NCBI RefSeq assembly: GCF_000330505.1
Contig: NW_004440335.1
Location: 53,093 to 85,930 of the forward strand
Reading direction: 5' to 3'
DNA length: 32,838 bases
Source of the DNA: Entamoeba invadens IP1
Lineage: Eukaryota; Evosea; Mastigamoebida; Endamoebidae
Positions within the stretch are counted from its first letter, which is position 1; each line of letters starts with the position of its first letter. The notes below the pieces were generated by a model. That model worked only from the letters and a program-made list of their open reading frames with translations. It was not told where the DNA came from and searched no databases. The position numbers and the translations under genes were made by a program. Shown piece by piece: positions 1 to 9,822 of the stretch.

Positions 1-1495
1 TAAATAAAACCGTTTAAAACAAAAATGATTTTATTTTAAAAATTTGTTTATTTATCAATCGTTGTTTCATCGATATCCAAAACCTCTCTTTTTGAATTTG
101 CGCAAATACATAAATTGTCATCGCATAGAGTATACGTTATTAATACGTTTATTGCTATCAATTGAATTGTTTGAAATATCATGAATTGATTTATAATAAA
201 TTGTATTTTTTGTAAAAAAGATTAAAAATTGTTCGATTAATTTGTTTTGTGATTTTGATGAAAAAAATCGACTTTTTCGATAATTTAAATGTCTGTCAAA
301 TGTTTACATTTAAACTAAGGTTAGTCTTGTGGTAAATCAAAAAATAGAAGTAGATTATTTTTTTGTAAAAATCAACTGAAAGAATCATCTTTCAAAAAAT
401 CCATAAATAGCATTTTTAAAGAAAATCATGTGTTTCAAAATATACCTTTTTGATCTTAAGTAAAAAAATCTAAATTGAAAGAAATTATGTTTAAGATATT
501 TACCATCCTCAGAAAAATTAACAATCCTCATGAATCCCTTTATATTAATATTTTATTTAATACAATATTAATTTCAATAAATGCATCTTTAATTCAATAA
601 TCAATTTTATATATTATTTGGCGTTTTTGTTGTGTTTTGACGATTTTTGATATAATCAATTAACAAAACTCACTTTATAAAAATTCTTTGATAATTTTAT
701 TTATAGAATTTTAAATCAGAAGTGGCAGTGCTATAAATATCTCTGAGGATGGTAAGTCGTGTAACAAACAAACATTATCAACACGGACTTAAACATCTAA
801 AAAGTGAAATGACGTGTTCCCATATTCAAAAATAGTAACTTACTCAATATACATTTCAGATAGATGTAAAAGTGTAAACTTTCTATTTCTGTCATCCTCA
901 GAAAATAATTGCCATCCTCAGAACTGTAAATTCGTTTAAAACACAAGTTAATATCAAAATGAAACAATCATATTAAAATATACACAATATGATTAACTTT
1001 GTTTTTATAATAAATTTGAATAATTGCATAAATTTCAAAAATATTTATAAATTTGTTATTTTTAAAAAATGCATTATTATTAAATCAGTGTTTTCGACTT
1101 TTTCAATTTTCATTTCGATTAAAAAAACAATTAACAATTTAAATGTAAATTTTAATTATTATGTTATAAAGACGGATTCGAAAATAATTTCAATAAGTAT
1201 ACAATCATAATATGAACACGTTTAATTCATGTTTTGTTATTTCCCGTCTCAAGTTCGCGAGATATAATTATTGTTTTTGTTTACTGATTATCGTAACGAT
1301 TTTTTGATTGTTTTTAATTTTTTGGCATTTATGACAAATTATTACCATTATTTAAAATTTAACTTTGACTCGAAATATTAAGTGTAAATTATAACTTGAG
1401 TTATGAAAGTGGGCCTTATGGGGAACTGAACATTATGGATTTGTTTTTTGTATCCTCAGAAAAATATTTTTTAATAAGGATAGCTTTTGTCCTGA
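1..1495. other. AT-rich intergenic region
   Basis: No gene is supported. The longest open frame (989-1210) encodes only Ile/Asn/Phe/Lys-rich low-complexity peptide, as expected by chance in DNA this AT-rich. The stretch contains an inverted-repeat element at 503-752 and several copies of an ATCCTCAG motif (near 504, 893, 912 and 1451, inverted near 744 and 1492). Confidence 0.6.
503..752. mobile_element. 250-bp MITE-like element with TA target duplication
   Basis: The left end CCATCCTCAGA (503-513) is the exact reverse complement of the right end TCTGAGGATGG (742-752). Both ends are flanked by TA (501-502 and 753-754), the usual Tc1/mariner target duplication. There is no coding capacity, so it would be a non-autonomous element. 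The inverted repeat is short, about 11-12 bp, so the element class is an inference. Further copies of the terminal motif occur downstream at 893-903 and 912-923. Confidence 0.6.
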
Positions 1496-1501
1496 GGATA
1501 C
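1450..1501. repeat. inverted repeat of the ATCCTCAG motif
   Basis: GTATCCTCAG at 1450-1459 pairs perfectly with CTGAGGATAC at 1492-1501 across a 32-base loop. It abuts the first open codon of the downstream gene fragment (frame opens at 1496). The motif is the same as the end of the element at 503-752, so this may be a second, internally deleted copy. Confidence 0.5.
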
Positions 1502-1972
1502 ACCTTATCCTCAAGAAACCCTTTAGAGGAAATCAGTGCTCTTAAAAATGTGAATGAACTGAACATGATCGACACCAAAAAATTCTCTTTTATGAACAAA
1601 TTGATCGCATTTGTTATTAAAGTGAATCCAAAATTACTGAATGAGATTGGGATATTACCCAATTTGGAAGGTGACTTCATGACATACAATGAAAATTCCA
1701 AATTTGAAATTTGGAACTGTAGTTCTGTTTCAAATGAAATTATAGATTGTTTAAACGACATGGATGAAAACAATATCAAAAGTAACATTCTTGACAAACG
1801 AATTGTTTTCTCCAAAGCCAAAGTTGAGTCCAATCAATCAATGTGTGGGAGAATAGACGAAAGAGTTGCTAAAATAGCAATAACCGCACAAAACAGTTTG
1901 AATAAGAACGAGGCAAAAGACACTTCAAAAGATGTTGGGAAAGGAAAAAAAGTTCAAAAAGGAGGCTTTTAA
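1496..1972 (+). pseudogene. 5' fragment of a sacsin-type repeat gene, out of frame with the next ORF
   Basis: This frame is open from 1496 without an ATG until 1565. The first codons (GYTLSSRNPLEEISALKNV) look like real protein, so the 5' end is probably truncated. The body carries a unit with GILPNLEGDF, then NILDKRIVF, then CGRIDERVA. These match units in the ORF that starts at 1932 (VIPNQRGKF; NILDKRVFF; CGKIDEMI). The 'PNQ.G.F ... LLD..I' arrangement is typical of sacsin / No Vein-like proteins that carry a histidine-kinase-type ATPase domain further upstream; no ATPase domain is visible here. The frame ends at 1972, and the protein continues in the +1 frame after an A7 run (1945-1951). 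It is therefore a genuine pseudogene, an assembly indel, or the 5' half of one gene. No intron boundary that would join the frames was recognised. Confidence 0.55.
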
Positions 1973-3659
1973 AAACAATGGGCGTCAAATTTTACAGAGT
2001 GATGTCGACGAAATGTTTTTAAAAAGTGTTGCACCACTCATTTCCATTGGAGTATCAAATGAGGCCAAATTTGATAGAGAGTTTATCAGATTAAGACGAT
2101 TTGTGTTTGGGATGTGTAAGAAGAATTTCCCGAAAATTTACGGACAGAAGGAGATGAAGGAATGCAATGAATTTGAATACGGAAGTTGGAATTGTGTCGA
2201 CGAATTTGTATTTGAAATTGTGATGAGAGTTATGGAAACGAAAGAGACGTGGAACGCCGTGAAAGACACTTTTGATATTTCCATTAAAATGTATTCAGAT
2301 TTACTGACAAATGCAAGTAAAATTATTAAAACCAAATTTAATAATTTTAAAGTCATTCCAAACCAAAGAGGAAAGTTCAAAGCAGTTGGTGAAGTGTATG
2401 AGGACTTGGGAGTACCTGAAGAATTTGGGTCGATCGATTTTGTGAATTTTGGCGTTGACACAAAAGAGGTTTTACTGGACAAAGAATGCACTTTCGATGT
2501 TGGAAAAACACAAAGCGTCAACGACTATTCTGTAAAAATTGATGCGTTAATTAATGGGAGAAGTATGAGTGATAAAAATGTGTTTGTAGTAGTTAACAAA
2601 GTTGTTTTAATGAGACCAAAGAACGACGAACTCTACACAAATAAAATTAGAAGTGTCAACCAAATTGCACAGAAATTGAGAGGTAACTGCCAACTAACAA
2701 AAATTGATGTTCTTGACACTAAATTGTGGGAAAATGCTACAACTAAATATATTGAGAACATTTGTACTAATCTTGGGAATGGTTTTAATATGAGAACGTT
2801 TGATGCAAAACTTGGGCCAATGAGAAACGAAGACGAAAAGTTTGACTTGTTGAAAGATGTTTTAAAGCTTTCATATAAAACAAGAAATGCACAAGGAATT
2901 AACTTGAATGGAGACTCAATGACTTTAACACAACTCTCTTATGTTGATGACGAAAAAGCCGAAACTTTTGTTGTTTTCCAAGACAAGATGTGTTTGCTTG
3001 ATGTCAACAAATCGTGTTGTTACAAATCAGAGAAACAAAATATATTAGACAAACGCGTCTTTTTCGATGAACTTCTGACAGAGAATAAAGTGAAAGTAAT
3101 GTCAAAGAAATGTATTTGTGGGAAAATAGACGAGATGATAATGGCATTTTATTCCAGAAATTTAGAGTCGTGTAAAACGGATGAAAAACTGAAAAAAATT
3201 TTGACATTAATTTTCAGCACAGAAGAATTCCAAAGTGAAGATATGTTTACAAAGTCGTTTAATATGAAAAGAGAAATTGTTTTCAATGTAATTCAAAACG
3301 ATGAAATGCGAGAGATGATGTTCCAGTTCACAACACTAAGTGAACAAAACGAACTCGATGCACAAACTGTATTTGACAGAATGAACAATTACAAAGATCT
3401 TCAACATACTATTGACATTTTGAACGCAAAGTTAGAAAAAGCAAATGAAAACTTAAAACAACACAAAGAAAACAATGAAAACGGTATTGATTTTAACCAA
3501 GTTCATATATTACAGAATCGTATAAATCAACTTGAAAAAACCATTGCATCACAAAAGAACGAATTTGATGAGAAAATAAAAAGAATGGAAGAAATCAATG
3601 AAGAGAAAGATAGACAAATTCAACAATTGATCGAACAATTGTCTAAATTGTCTAAGTAA
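1932..3659 (+). CDS. protein with sacsin-type repeat units and C-terminal coiled coil
   Basis: 575 codons from the ATG at 1932. This ATG may not be the true start, because the frame overlaps the end of the preceding fragment and the two look like one broken gene. Residues about 141-148 (IPNQRGKF), followed by LLDKE near 180, and a second unit with NILDKRVFF near 370 and CGKIDEMI, repeat the pattern in the upstream fragment. The family is known from large eukaryotic and bacterial proteins related to sacsin, where such units follow a GHKL ATPase, but no ATPase motif is seen here. Residues about 475-575 are Glu/Lys/Gln-rich with heptad character (DLQHTIDILNAKLEKANENL), a predicted coiled coil ending in QQLIEQLSKLSK. 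There is no signal peptide or membrane span. Function is unknown; the family assignment is moderate. Three degenerate repeats in one locus are seen directly. Confidence 0.7.
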   Translation: MLGKEKKFKKEAFKNNGRQILQSDVDEMFLKSVAPLISIGVSNEAKFDREFIRLRRFVFGMCKKNFPKIYGQKEMKECNEFEYGSWNCVDEFVFEIVMRVMETKETWNAVKDTFDISIKMYSDLLTNASKIIKTKFNNFKVIPNQRGKFKAVGEVYEDLGVPEEFGSIDFVNFGVDTKEVLLDKECTFDVGKTQSVNDYSVKIDALINGRSMSDKNVFVVVNKVVLMRPKNDELYTNKIRSVNQIAQKLRGNCQLTKIDVLDTKLWENATTKYIENICTNLGNGFNMRTFDAKLGPMRNEDEKFDLLKDVLKLSYKTRNAQGINLNGDSMTLTQLSYVDDEKAETFVVFQDKMCLLDVNKSCCYKSEKQNILDKRVFFDELLTENKVKVMSKKCICGKIDEMIMAFYSRNLESCKTDEKLKKILTLIFSTEEFQSEDMFTKSFNMKREIVFNVIQNDEMREMMFQFTTLSEQNELDAQTVFDRMNNYKDLQHTIDILNAKLEKANENLKQHKENNENGIDFNQVHILQNRINQLEKTIASQKNEFDEKIKRMEEINEEKDRQIQQLIEQLSKLSK

Positions 3660-3768
3660 AAAAATCTTTTCTTTTTTGTTTAGACTCTATTTGAGAAATA
3701 ATAAAACACCCATTGAAGCATTTTTTATCATTTGTAAAAAAGTGGAAAACCCGCTTCAGGAAAAAAAC

Positions 3769-3895
3769 CAGGCGTTTTCAAAATATTTATTGCCGAAAAT
3801 GTGGTATAATAACGTACGAATTTATAAGAGAAAATGAACATTTTGGTGATAAAATGGTGACGAGGTAATTAGCATCTTTATTTTGGAAACCTCTG
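3769..3895 (+). repeat. copy 1 of a ~127-bp dispersed element (unoccupied site)
   Basis: The sequence matches 9823-10150 closely along its whole length, including TTGCCGAAAATGTGGTAT and the segment ATGGTGACG...GGTAATTAG. The copy here lacks the 198-bp insert present in the other. Its ends are imperfectly inverted: CAGGCGTTTTCAAAAT on the left against CAGAGGTTTCCAAAAT read from the right (13 of 16 match). It may therefore be a miniature element, although no clear TA duplication flanks it here. Confidence 0.65.
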
Positions 3896-4830
3896 AAAAA
3901 AACCGCTTTTGATGGTTAAATGATAATATGATTATAGTTTTTTGTATAGTTTATTCTTTTCCTTTTTTTCGATTTGATTCAAAAAACAAGGTTTACAAGA
4001 ACATCTATTACTTTTTCAAGATGCCGATGTTTGTTATTGAAATTTGTGAATTTTTTTTATGTAAAGTAAAGGCTGGATTTGCCGAATGATAAAAGGAGGA
4101 GCAAGAAAGATTGACTTCGAAACTGTTCTTTGAAGCCAAAATAACCAAAAAAAACATCTTAAAATTAATTTAATTAAGTGAAAAAATAATGAACTTTTTA
4201 TTTAATATTTTTTCAATTTTTTGCAGAAATAAAAAACTCAAAAACACTAACCCGCGAGTGTACCTTTTTTCACACCCCCTTTCACTTCTTAATAATTTTT
4301 TCATTTTTTAATCATCCATTAAACAAATACTCAACAGTCAAATCAATTACCTCTCGAGCAACATAATAAATAAATCAACTTTCATGTGTTTTACTATGAC
4401 CACTTTTCAACGTCTCTCAGCAAAGACCGACTGCACCTTTATTTCACACCCCCTCTTGTTGGATTCCTCATTCGCTCAGAAATGCATTTCAAAGCCAAAC
4501 TAAAAAACGCACTTTGGATTTACTCACCAACTGAACGTGAGTGCATCCATAACCAGCGGTTTTTCAAGTTCCTGTCAAGCAAGCGATAAATGACTCGTTT
4601 ATTCGTTGTACTTGCTTTTTTGAAACTTTTTATAAAATAAACGAAACAATTTTTAGCATTGGTCAATAAAAACGGTGTAAAACAGATAATTTGGTGTAAA
4701 TTATCAGAAGCGGTAAAAGGGCGCTGCACATGTCCGTTAGAATTTTTCGAGTTTTTTGCTTTTTTTCACAAAAACCTCAATTATTTGAGGCAAATTAAAA
4801 CTTTGGTTATAATTGTGTGGAATTTTATCA

Positions 4831-5231
4831 GTAAATGGTAGTAAAGCGGTTTTTCCCGCCGTGCAGAGAAATGTTAAAAAAGACTGGGAGGATACTGTGG
4901 ACGATCCGAAAGTGCGGCAATCATTTCTGTATGGTGAATAAATTCAAGTTTATTGTGTGTTTTTGTGTGTTATTCAATACATTTGGTTAAAAAATATTTG
5001 TATGCCGAGAAAAAACACCCCATTTTTTCACAATTTAAAAGGGCAATATTTGGTTATTGGATAAGTTTTCATCATAAAACAATAAGAATTTGGTTATTAA
5101 AATACAAAAAAGATCTAAAGTGGTTTTTCGCCACCGTATTATTTTTTATTTTAAAACTCGGCAAAATGCCAAAAAACGTTATTCTTCTATACAATAAAAC
5201 AAGTAAATGGTAGTGAAGCGGTTTTCCCGCC
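4831..5231 (+). repeat. direct repeat pair, AGCGGTTTTCCCGCC type
   Basis: GTAAATGGTAGTAAAGCGGT followed by TTTTCCCGCC at 4831-4860 recurs at 5203-5231 with one base substituted and one T fewer. The copies are 372 bp apart. A related inverted fragment (AAAACCCGCTTC) occurs near 3747. The C/G-rich core stands out against the AT-rich background. It may be the end of a diverged transposable element, but no paired inverted ends were resolved. Confidence 0.5.
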
Positions 5232-5449
5232 AGCCAAAATGCTTGCCCAAAAGTGCATTTTAATAAAAATGTTGAAAACATCATGGAGACAATGACTGTT
5301 ATCAATCCAATACGTTATTAAGAAGACATGATGCCAAAGTGAAAGTTGATGTGTTGTTTATCTTAAATGTGTTTTTATACTTTTATTCACTAATTATAAA
5401 AAATGATTATCAACAACTTTCTTACTATTTGATGGACTATCTTGTTCAT

Positions 5450-5860
5450 TTTATTGCAGTAAATATATGTAACATTTTGGGATTTAAGCACATACTTTTA
5501 TAAAGAAGAATAAAATTACCAATATCATTAATAAAATTATTATAATTTATACTATAACTTGTTTCAAAAAATGAATCAAATGGTGGGTGTGGAAAGTAAT
5601 GAAAACCACTTAACACTTGTATAGTTCAAAAGAGACACACAACAACAACCACGGCTTCGATACGTTGTGTCAAATGAATCAATTCTTGTTCATTCTATTC
5701 GGATTTGAGCATAAGAAAAATGATAATTATGGTTTATATAATTATTTAATAGTAAATTTATTAATTTTATTACAGTAAATATATTTTTTAATGTGATAAT
5801 AACAAAAATTTATAGTAAAAATAACATTTTGGGATTTTAGCAAATACCTTTTACATTAAT
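5450..5860 (+). repeat. diverged duplicated segment
   Basis: ATTTTATTGCAGTAAATATA (from about 5450) followed by TAACATTTTGGGATTTAAGC is repeated from about 5766 as TTTTATTACAGTAAATATA and then TAACATTTTGGGATTTTAGC. The second copy has an AT-rich insertion of roughly 40 bases between the two blocks. This indicates a local duplication or two copies of an old element. Confidence 0.5.
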
Positions 5861-6368
5861 AATTAAAATTATAAAATTATAGTTTTTAAAAAAACAATTT
5901 ATTGTTATTATATTATGAAACTTAACTATATAAATTTACTTGGCGACAATTACGATAATGTGGTATTATTTACTTCTAAAAACAATTTTAAAACAATTTT
6001 AGGGAAAATTGTTGTTTCCAATTATTTCCTAATAGACCTACCGTTATAATCGGTATTTTAAAAGACTGGTTTAAGGCATATATTCAATAAAAATTGGTAA
6101 GTGCCTGACTGTGGTTGTCTGAGAAAGTTTAAAAACAGAAATAAAATATAAAAAAGTATATTTCTATTTAAAGAATTGGTCTAAAAATAAATAAAATAAT
6201 TTACAAAAATAACTTTTTTGTATCTTTTTTTAATTAGACTTTTTTATTAAGTTATTATAATATTTATTATAATAATAATAAAATACTACAAATTACAATT
6301 TATTTATTATAAACTATATAATATACAAATGAGAAAAAAATTAAAAAAAACTTAAAAAATAGAAATTA

Positions 6369-8945
6369 ATGAGTTGTTTAACATCTCGCGACATTTTCCA
6401 AATTTCCAAATACTTCAAAAACACTTCTGATTTTTTCAACATCGAGATGGTGTGTAAGAAGTGTCGCGAGAACAACACAAACTTTATTTCAAACCCTATA
6501 CCACTCACACCTCAAAATTTAAAAATCTTTGCTTACATTAAAACGTTCAACGTTTACACAACGTATTATTTTAAAGAAGCCATCTCTTTCTTTTCAAACA
6601 AAAAGTTGTTGAAAGTCAATTATATGTACCCAACAACATACACTTCTTTTTATAACAACAAAAATAAAAAATGGATATATTCCAACGTCGAGTTCACAGC
6701 ACAAGATTTTGCAACGTTCGGTCTACCAATACCAAACAAAGTCAAGTCCCTTGGCAAGATGTGTTTTAGTCAAAATTTAACAATCACTGAGTTGGTTATA
6801 CCAAACAACATACAACGTATTTGGGAGTCATGTTTCAAAGGATGTGAAAATCTTGTTAATATCACTTTGTCGAACAATTTGACATATATAGGAAATGGTT
6901 GTTTCGAGGACTGCCAAAAGCTGGAAACCATAAAATTCACTCAAAATGTGATATTCCTTGGAGAAAAGTGCTTTAAAAATTGTTTCAAACTGAAAGAAGT
7001 TATTCTGCCGCCATTCATTAATATGCTTGGGACAGAAACTTTTGATGGGTGTTATAGTATGAGTAACATTGTTATAGGAAACAGTGTGACTTCTATTGGG
7101 AGTAATTGCTTTGCTGGTTGTAAACAACTCAAGTCTATTGAACTCCCACAAAGTGTCTATTTTATTAACGACAAATGCTTTAAAAATTGTTTTCGGTTGC
7201 AACGAGTTGTTCTCCCAAAATTTCTTAAAAAACTGGGGAAAGAGGTTTTTGAGAATTGTTTGAAACTGTCGAACATCACACTTCCCAATTCAGTGAGTTC
7301 AATGGGAGAGTATTGTTTCAAAAATTGTGATTTGCTTAAAGAAGCTGTTCTATCAAGTGCCCTGACTGCCATCCCCAGTTATTGTTATTACAACTGCAAA
7401 AATCTGCGGTGTGTGTATATCCCACAGAACGTGAAATTACTTGGGAATGTCCCCTTTAAGAAGTGCCCCAAATTACGGAGTGTATTTTTCGATGGAGATG
7501 TCATTGAGTTTGGGGACATCTGTGAATGTGAGTCCGTGTACGTTATTAACGACAAATGTAAGAACTTAGCCGGAGAGTTTAAAAGAAAGAAACAAAAGTA
7601 TAAAGTCTACAGTCAGGCAGACAACGAGACGAAAGCGACAATAGAACGGTTAAGACGACAGACGGATTATAATGAGATGTTGTATCGCACTCATTTGACT
7701 CAAAATGAATTCTTCGAGGTCTCAAAATACTTCAAAAGTGTTCAAGACTATATCAACAGCGAATTTGTGTGTAAAACATTTAGAAATAACAATGAGAGGT
7801 TTAATGCTAATCCGATTCCTTATGACAAAACGTCGTGGAAAGTGTTCAAACGCATCACTAATGTGAATGTTTATGATGAAATGCATTTTAATGTCAAATT
7901 CAAATACTATTTGTTGAACAAGATGGTCACTATTTGGTATGAAGTCGATAATGCAACTGTTGTGAATAATCACAACAAAAATTGGAAATACAAGAATGTC
8001 AAATACACGAAAGAAGACCGAGTGATGTACAATGGAACGATGTCAGAGGGTGTACATTCCCTTGGCGAAGATTGTTTTGAACAAGTCGCTTCAATATGTA
8101 AATTTGTGATTCCTTCGACAATCAGTCGAATTGGAAATTCGTGTTTTTCGTCATGCACAAATTTGTGTACAATAAGGCTGTCGGACAATTTAACATCTAT
8201 AGGAGACTACTGCTTTTGTGGGTGTAAAAAACTTGAAACAATTGCATTGAGTTCCAGAACTTGTTACATTGGAAAGGGGTGTTTTAAAGATTGCAGTCAA
8301 TTGAATGAAGTGGTTTTGCCAAAGTATCTTCCAGAGCTTCAAAATGAAGTGTTTTCCAATTGTTCTAATTTAAGAGGAATAGAACTCCCACAGACTCTTC
8401 AAACGATTGGAGAAAGGTGTTTTGAAAATTGTCGCAGCATCACGGAAATTGCATTTCCAAAGAACGTTCAAAATGTTTTTCAAAATGCTTTCAGTGGGTG
8501 CCAAAAACTTGAGTTGATGTATTTTACAACGACAATGACAAGTGTTGAGAAGAATTCGTTTGTGATGTGTCCAAACATAAAGAACGTTGTTTTTGAAGAA
8601 AATGATAATACAATTTCTCTGGTGTTTGACAATGTTTTTCCCACGACTTTTTGGGTGGGAAAAACAAATAAAAAATTACTTTGTGAGACGAAGAACAACG
8701 TCAAAGAAATATCTGATGCACCCAAAAAGGTATTAGAAAGAGTAGAGAAGTATCGGAGTTTGTTTAATTATACAAAAGAAGATCTTATAGAAAACACACA
8801 AGTGAAAAATGATCAACACAAAGTCGATTCGGGGTTGGAAGAACAGAAAGAAAGTGATTTTTCAATCGAAGAACAAATTGAAGAGAAACAAAATGCTATT
8901 GCAAAGTTCAGTTTGTATATTGAAATTCCAATTCCATTAGAATAA
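6369..8945 (+). CDS. BspA-like leucine-rich-repeat protein, two tandem modules
   Basis: 858 residues, uninterrupted. The protein is built of two similar halves. Each starts with an amoebal N-terminal module: FQISKYFKNTSDF...NPIPL at residue ~10, and FEVSKYFKSVQDY...NPIPY at ~445. Each continues with 23-residue LRR_5 (BspA / Treponema pallidum type) repeats of the form 'L..IG..CF..C..L..I.LP'. I count about 11 repeat units in the first half and about 8 in the second. The halves are joined by a basic/polar linker (near 400-440), and the protein ends in a Glu/Lys-rich tail. No signal peptide or transmembrane segment is visible. BspA-like proteins are a large Entamoeba family. Some members have been reported at the surface, and they are thought to act in protein-protein binding, but the ligand is unknown. 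The initiator ATG follows an A-rich leader and fits the start of the module. Confidence 0.9.
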   Translation: MSCLTSRDIFQISKYFKNTSDFFNIEMVCKKCRENNTNFISNPIPLTPQNLKIFAYIKTFNVYTTYYFKEAISFFSNKKLLKVNYMYPTTYTSFYNNKNKKWIYSNVEFTAQDFATFGLPIPNKVKSLGKMCFSQNLTITELVIPNNIQRIWESCFKGCENLVNITLSNNLTYIGNGCFEDCQKLETIKFTQNVIFLGEKCFKNCFKLKEVILPPFINMLGTETFDGCYSMSNIVIGNSVTSIGSNCFAGCKQLKSIELPQSVYFINDKCFKNCFRLQRVVLPKFLKKLGKEVFENCLKLSNITLPNSVSSMGEYCFKNCDLLKEAVLSSALTAIPSYCYYNCKNLRCVYIPQNVKLLGNVPFKKCPKLRSVFFDGDVIEFGDICECESVYVINDKCKNLAGEFKRKKQKYKVYSQADNETKATIERLRRQTDYNEMLYRTHLTQNEFFEVSKYFKSVQDYINSEFVCKTFRNNNERFNANPIPYDKTSWKVFKRITNVNVYDEMHFNVKFKYYLLNKMVTIWYEVDNATVVNNHNKNWKYKNVKYTKEDRVMYNGTMSEGVHSLGEDCFEQVASICKFVIPSTISRIGNSCFSSCTNLCTIRLSDNLTSIGDYCFCGCKKLETIALSSRTCYIGKGCFKDCSQLNEVVLPKYLPELQNEVFSNCSNLRGIELPQTLQTIGERCFENCRSITEIAFPKNVQNVFQNAFSGCQKLELMYFTTTMTSVEKNSFVMCPNIKNVVFEENDNTISLVFDNVFPTTFWVGKTNKKLLCETKNNVKEISDAPKKVLERVEKYRSLFNYTKEDLIENTQVKNDQHKVDSGLEEQKESDFSIEEQIEEKQNAIAKFSLYIEIPIPLE

Positions 8946-9110
8946 TCAAATACATAATAAGTTATATGGAATTCATTGTAGAGAGTGAAATAGTTTGAAT
9001 GAAGAGTCATTATATTGGTAATGTATTGTATTTTTTTATTTGGTCAATAATTAATATAACATAATAAAAATTTATTATTTTGAATGCAGTAATGTTTTGG
9101 TTTTATAATA

Positions 9111-9328
9111 TAATCAAAGGCGTCTATTTGTTGTAAATGAGTGAATTTTGTAAAAAATTCTTTTTAATATTGAAATTTATTTTTTATAAACAATTTAGTT
9201 TTTAATTCAACAAAAGTTACAAGTTCGAGAACAAAATATTTGATTGTCGTACACAAAATGATTGGCATTTGTATGACAAATAAGCAAGTTCGACAATTTT
9301 AATTTCGACAAATAGACGCCTTTGACTG
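9111..9328. mobile_element. 218-bp Tc1/mariner-type MITE
   Basis: The left end contains TCAAAGGCGTCTATTTGT. The right end, read inwards, is CAGTCAAAGGCGTCTATTTG. The two share at least 17 identical bases. TA flanks both sides (9109-9110 and 9329-9330). The right terminus has the CAGT typical of Tc1/mariner elements, whereas the left terminus is TAAT, probably mutated. The interior is AT-rich with no open frame. Confidence 0.75.
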
Positions 9329-9786
9329 TACTATTAACTATTGTTTGCTGACTTTTTATTAAATTAATAAATCAAAGTATTTTGAAATTAATTAAAAGTC
9401 GCCTGGTAACAACAAAATATTATATGTATTTGTGTTCAACATTGTACACCTTTATTATATATTTCCATTTTTTAAATTTCAAATAAAATTGGTCTGTAAA
9501 CGTTAAATGGTGAACAAAAAAATTTAATTAATTGTAAAAAATAAACATGAGATAAAACGTGACTAACATTAAACAATAAGATATAATTTTTAATTTTTTT
9601 CTCATTATTTGTTTTTCTTATTTAAAAAATACAAGACGATATCATTTTCAATTGACTGATGGTGGTCTTAAGTTTGGATAATATAATTTTGATTTCTTAT
9701 TTCTTATTTGTATTTGTTAAATTATTAACATTAGAATTATTATAATAGTATTTTTTATACAATAAAAATAACTATAAAATTATTAC

Positions 9787-9822
9787 TTACTTACTATATT
9801 ATTTAAATAATTTAGTAAGTAA
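9787..9822. repeat. 36-bp near-perfect palindrome
   Basis: TTACTTACTATATTATTT (9787-9804) is followed immediately by its inverted partner AAATAATTTAGTAAGTAA, with 17 of 18 positions pairing. It directly abuts the start of the dispersed element at 9823. It could be a cruciform-forming insertion target or the remnant of a short element. Confidence 0.6.

Larger units (their letters stand above)
3660..6368. other. repeat-rich intergenic region
   Basis: No convincing gene. Open frames at 4386-4589, 4659-4841 and 4953-5213 encode peptides with no recognisable composition or motif. The region holds an element shared with 9.8 kb (3769-3895), two copies of an AGCGGTTTTCCCGCC repeat (4831-4860 and 5203-5231), a CACACCCCCT direct repeat (near 4270 and 4445), and diverged duplicated AT-rich segments (about 5450-5504 and 5766-5860). 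Confidence 0.6.

Noticed and set aside
989..1210. 73-codon open frame
   Set aside because: Composition is Ile/Asn/Lys/Phe-rich low complexity, and no motif is present; it is expected by chance at this AT content.
1553..1560. Exact AATGAACT (GAAC element) match
   Set aside because: It lies inside a frame that appears coding on both sides of it, so it is more likely chance than a promoter, although it could serve a downstream start at 1565.
4386..5213. Three short plus-strand open frames
   Set aside because: No motif, no signal peptide of note, and they overlap dispersed repeats.
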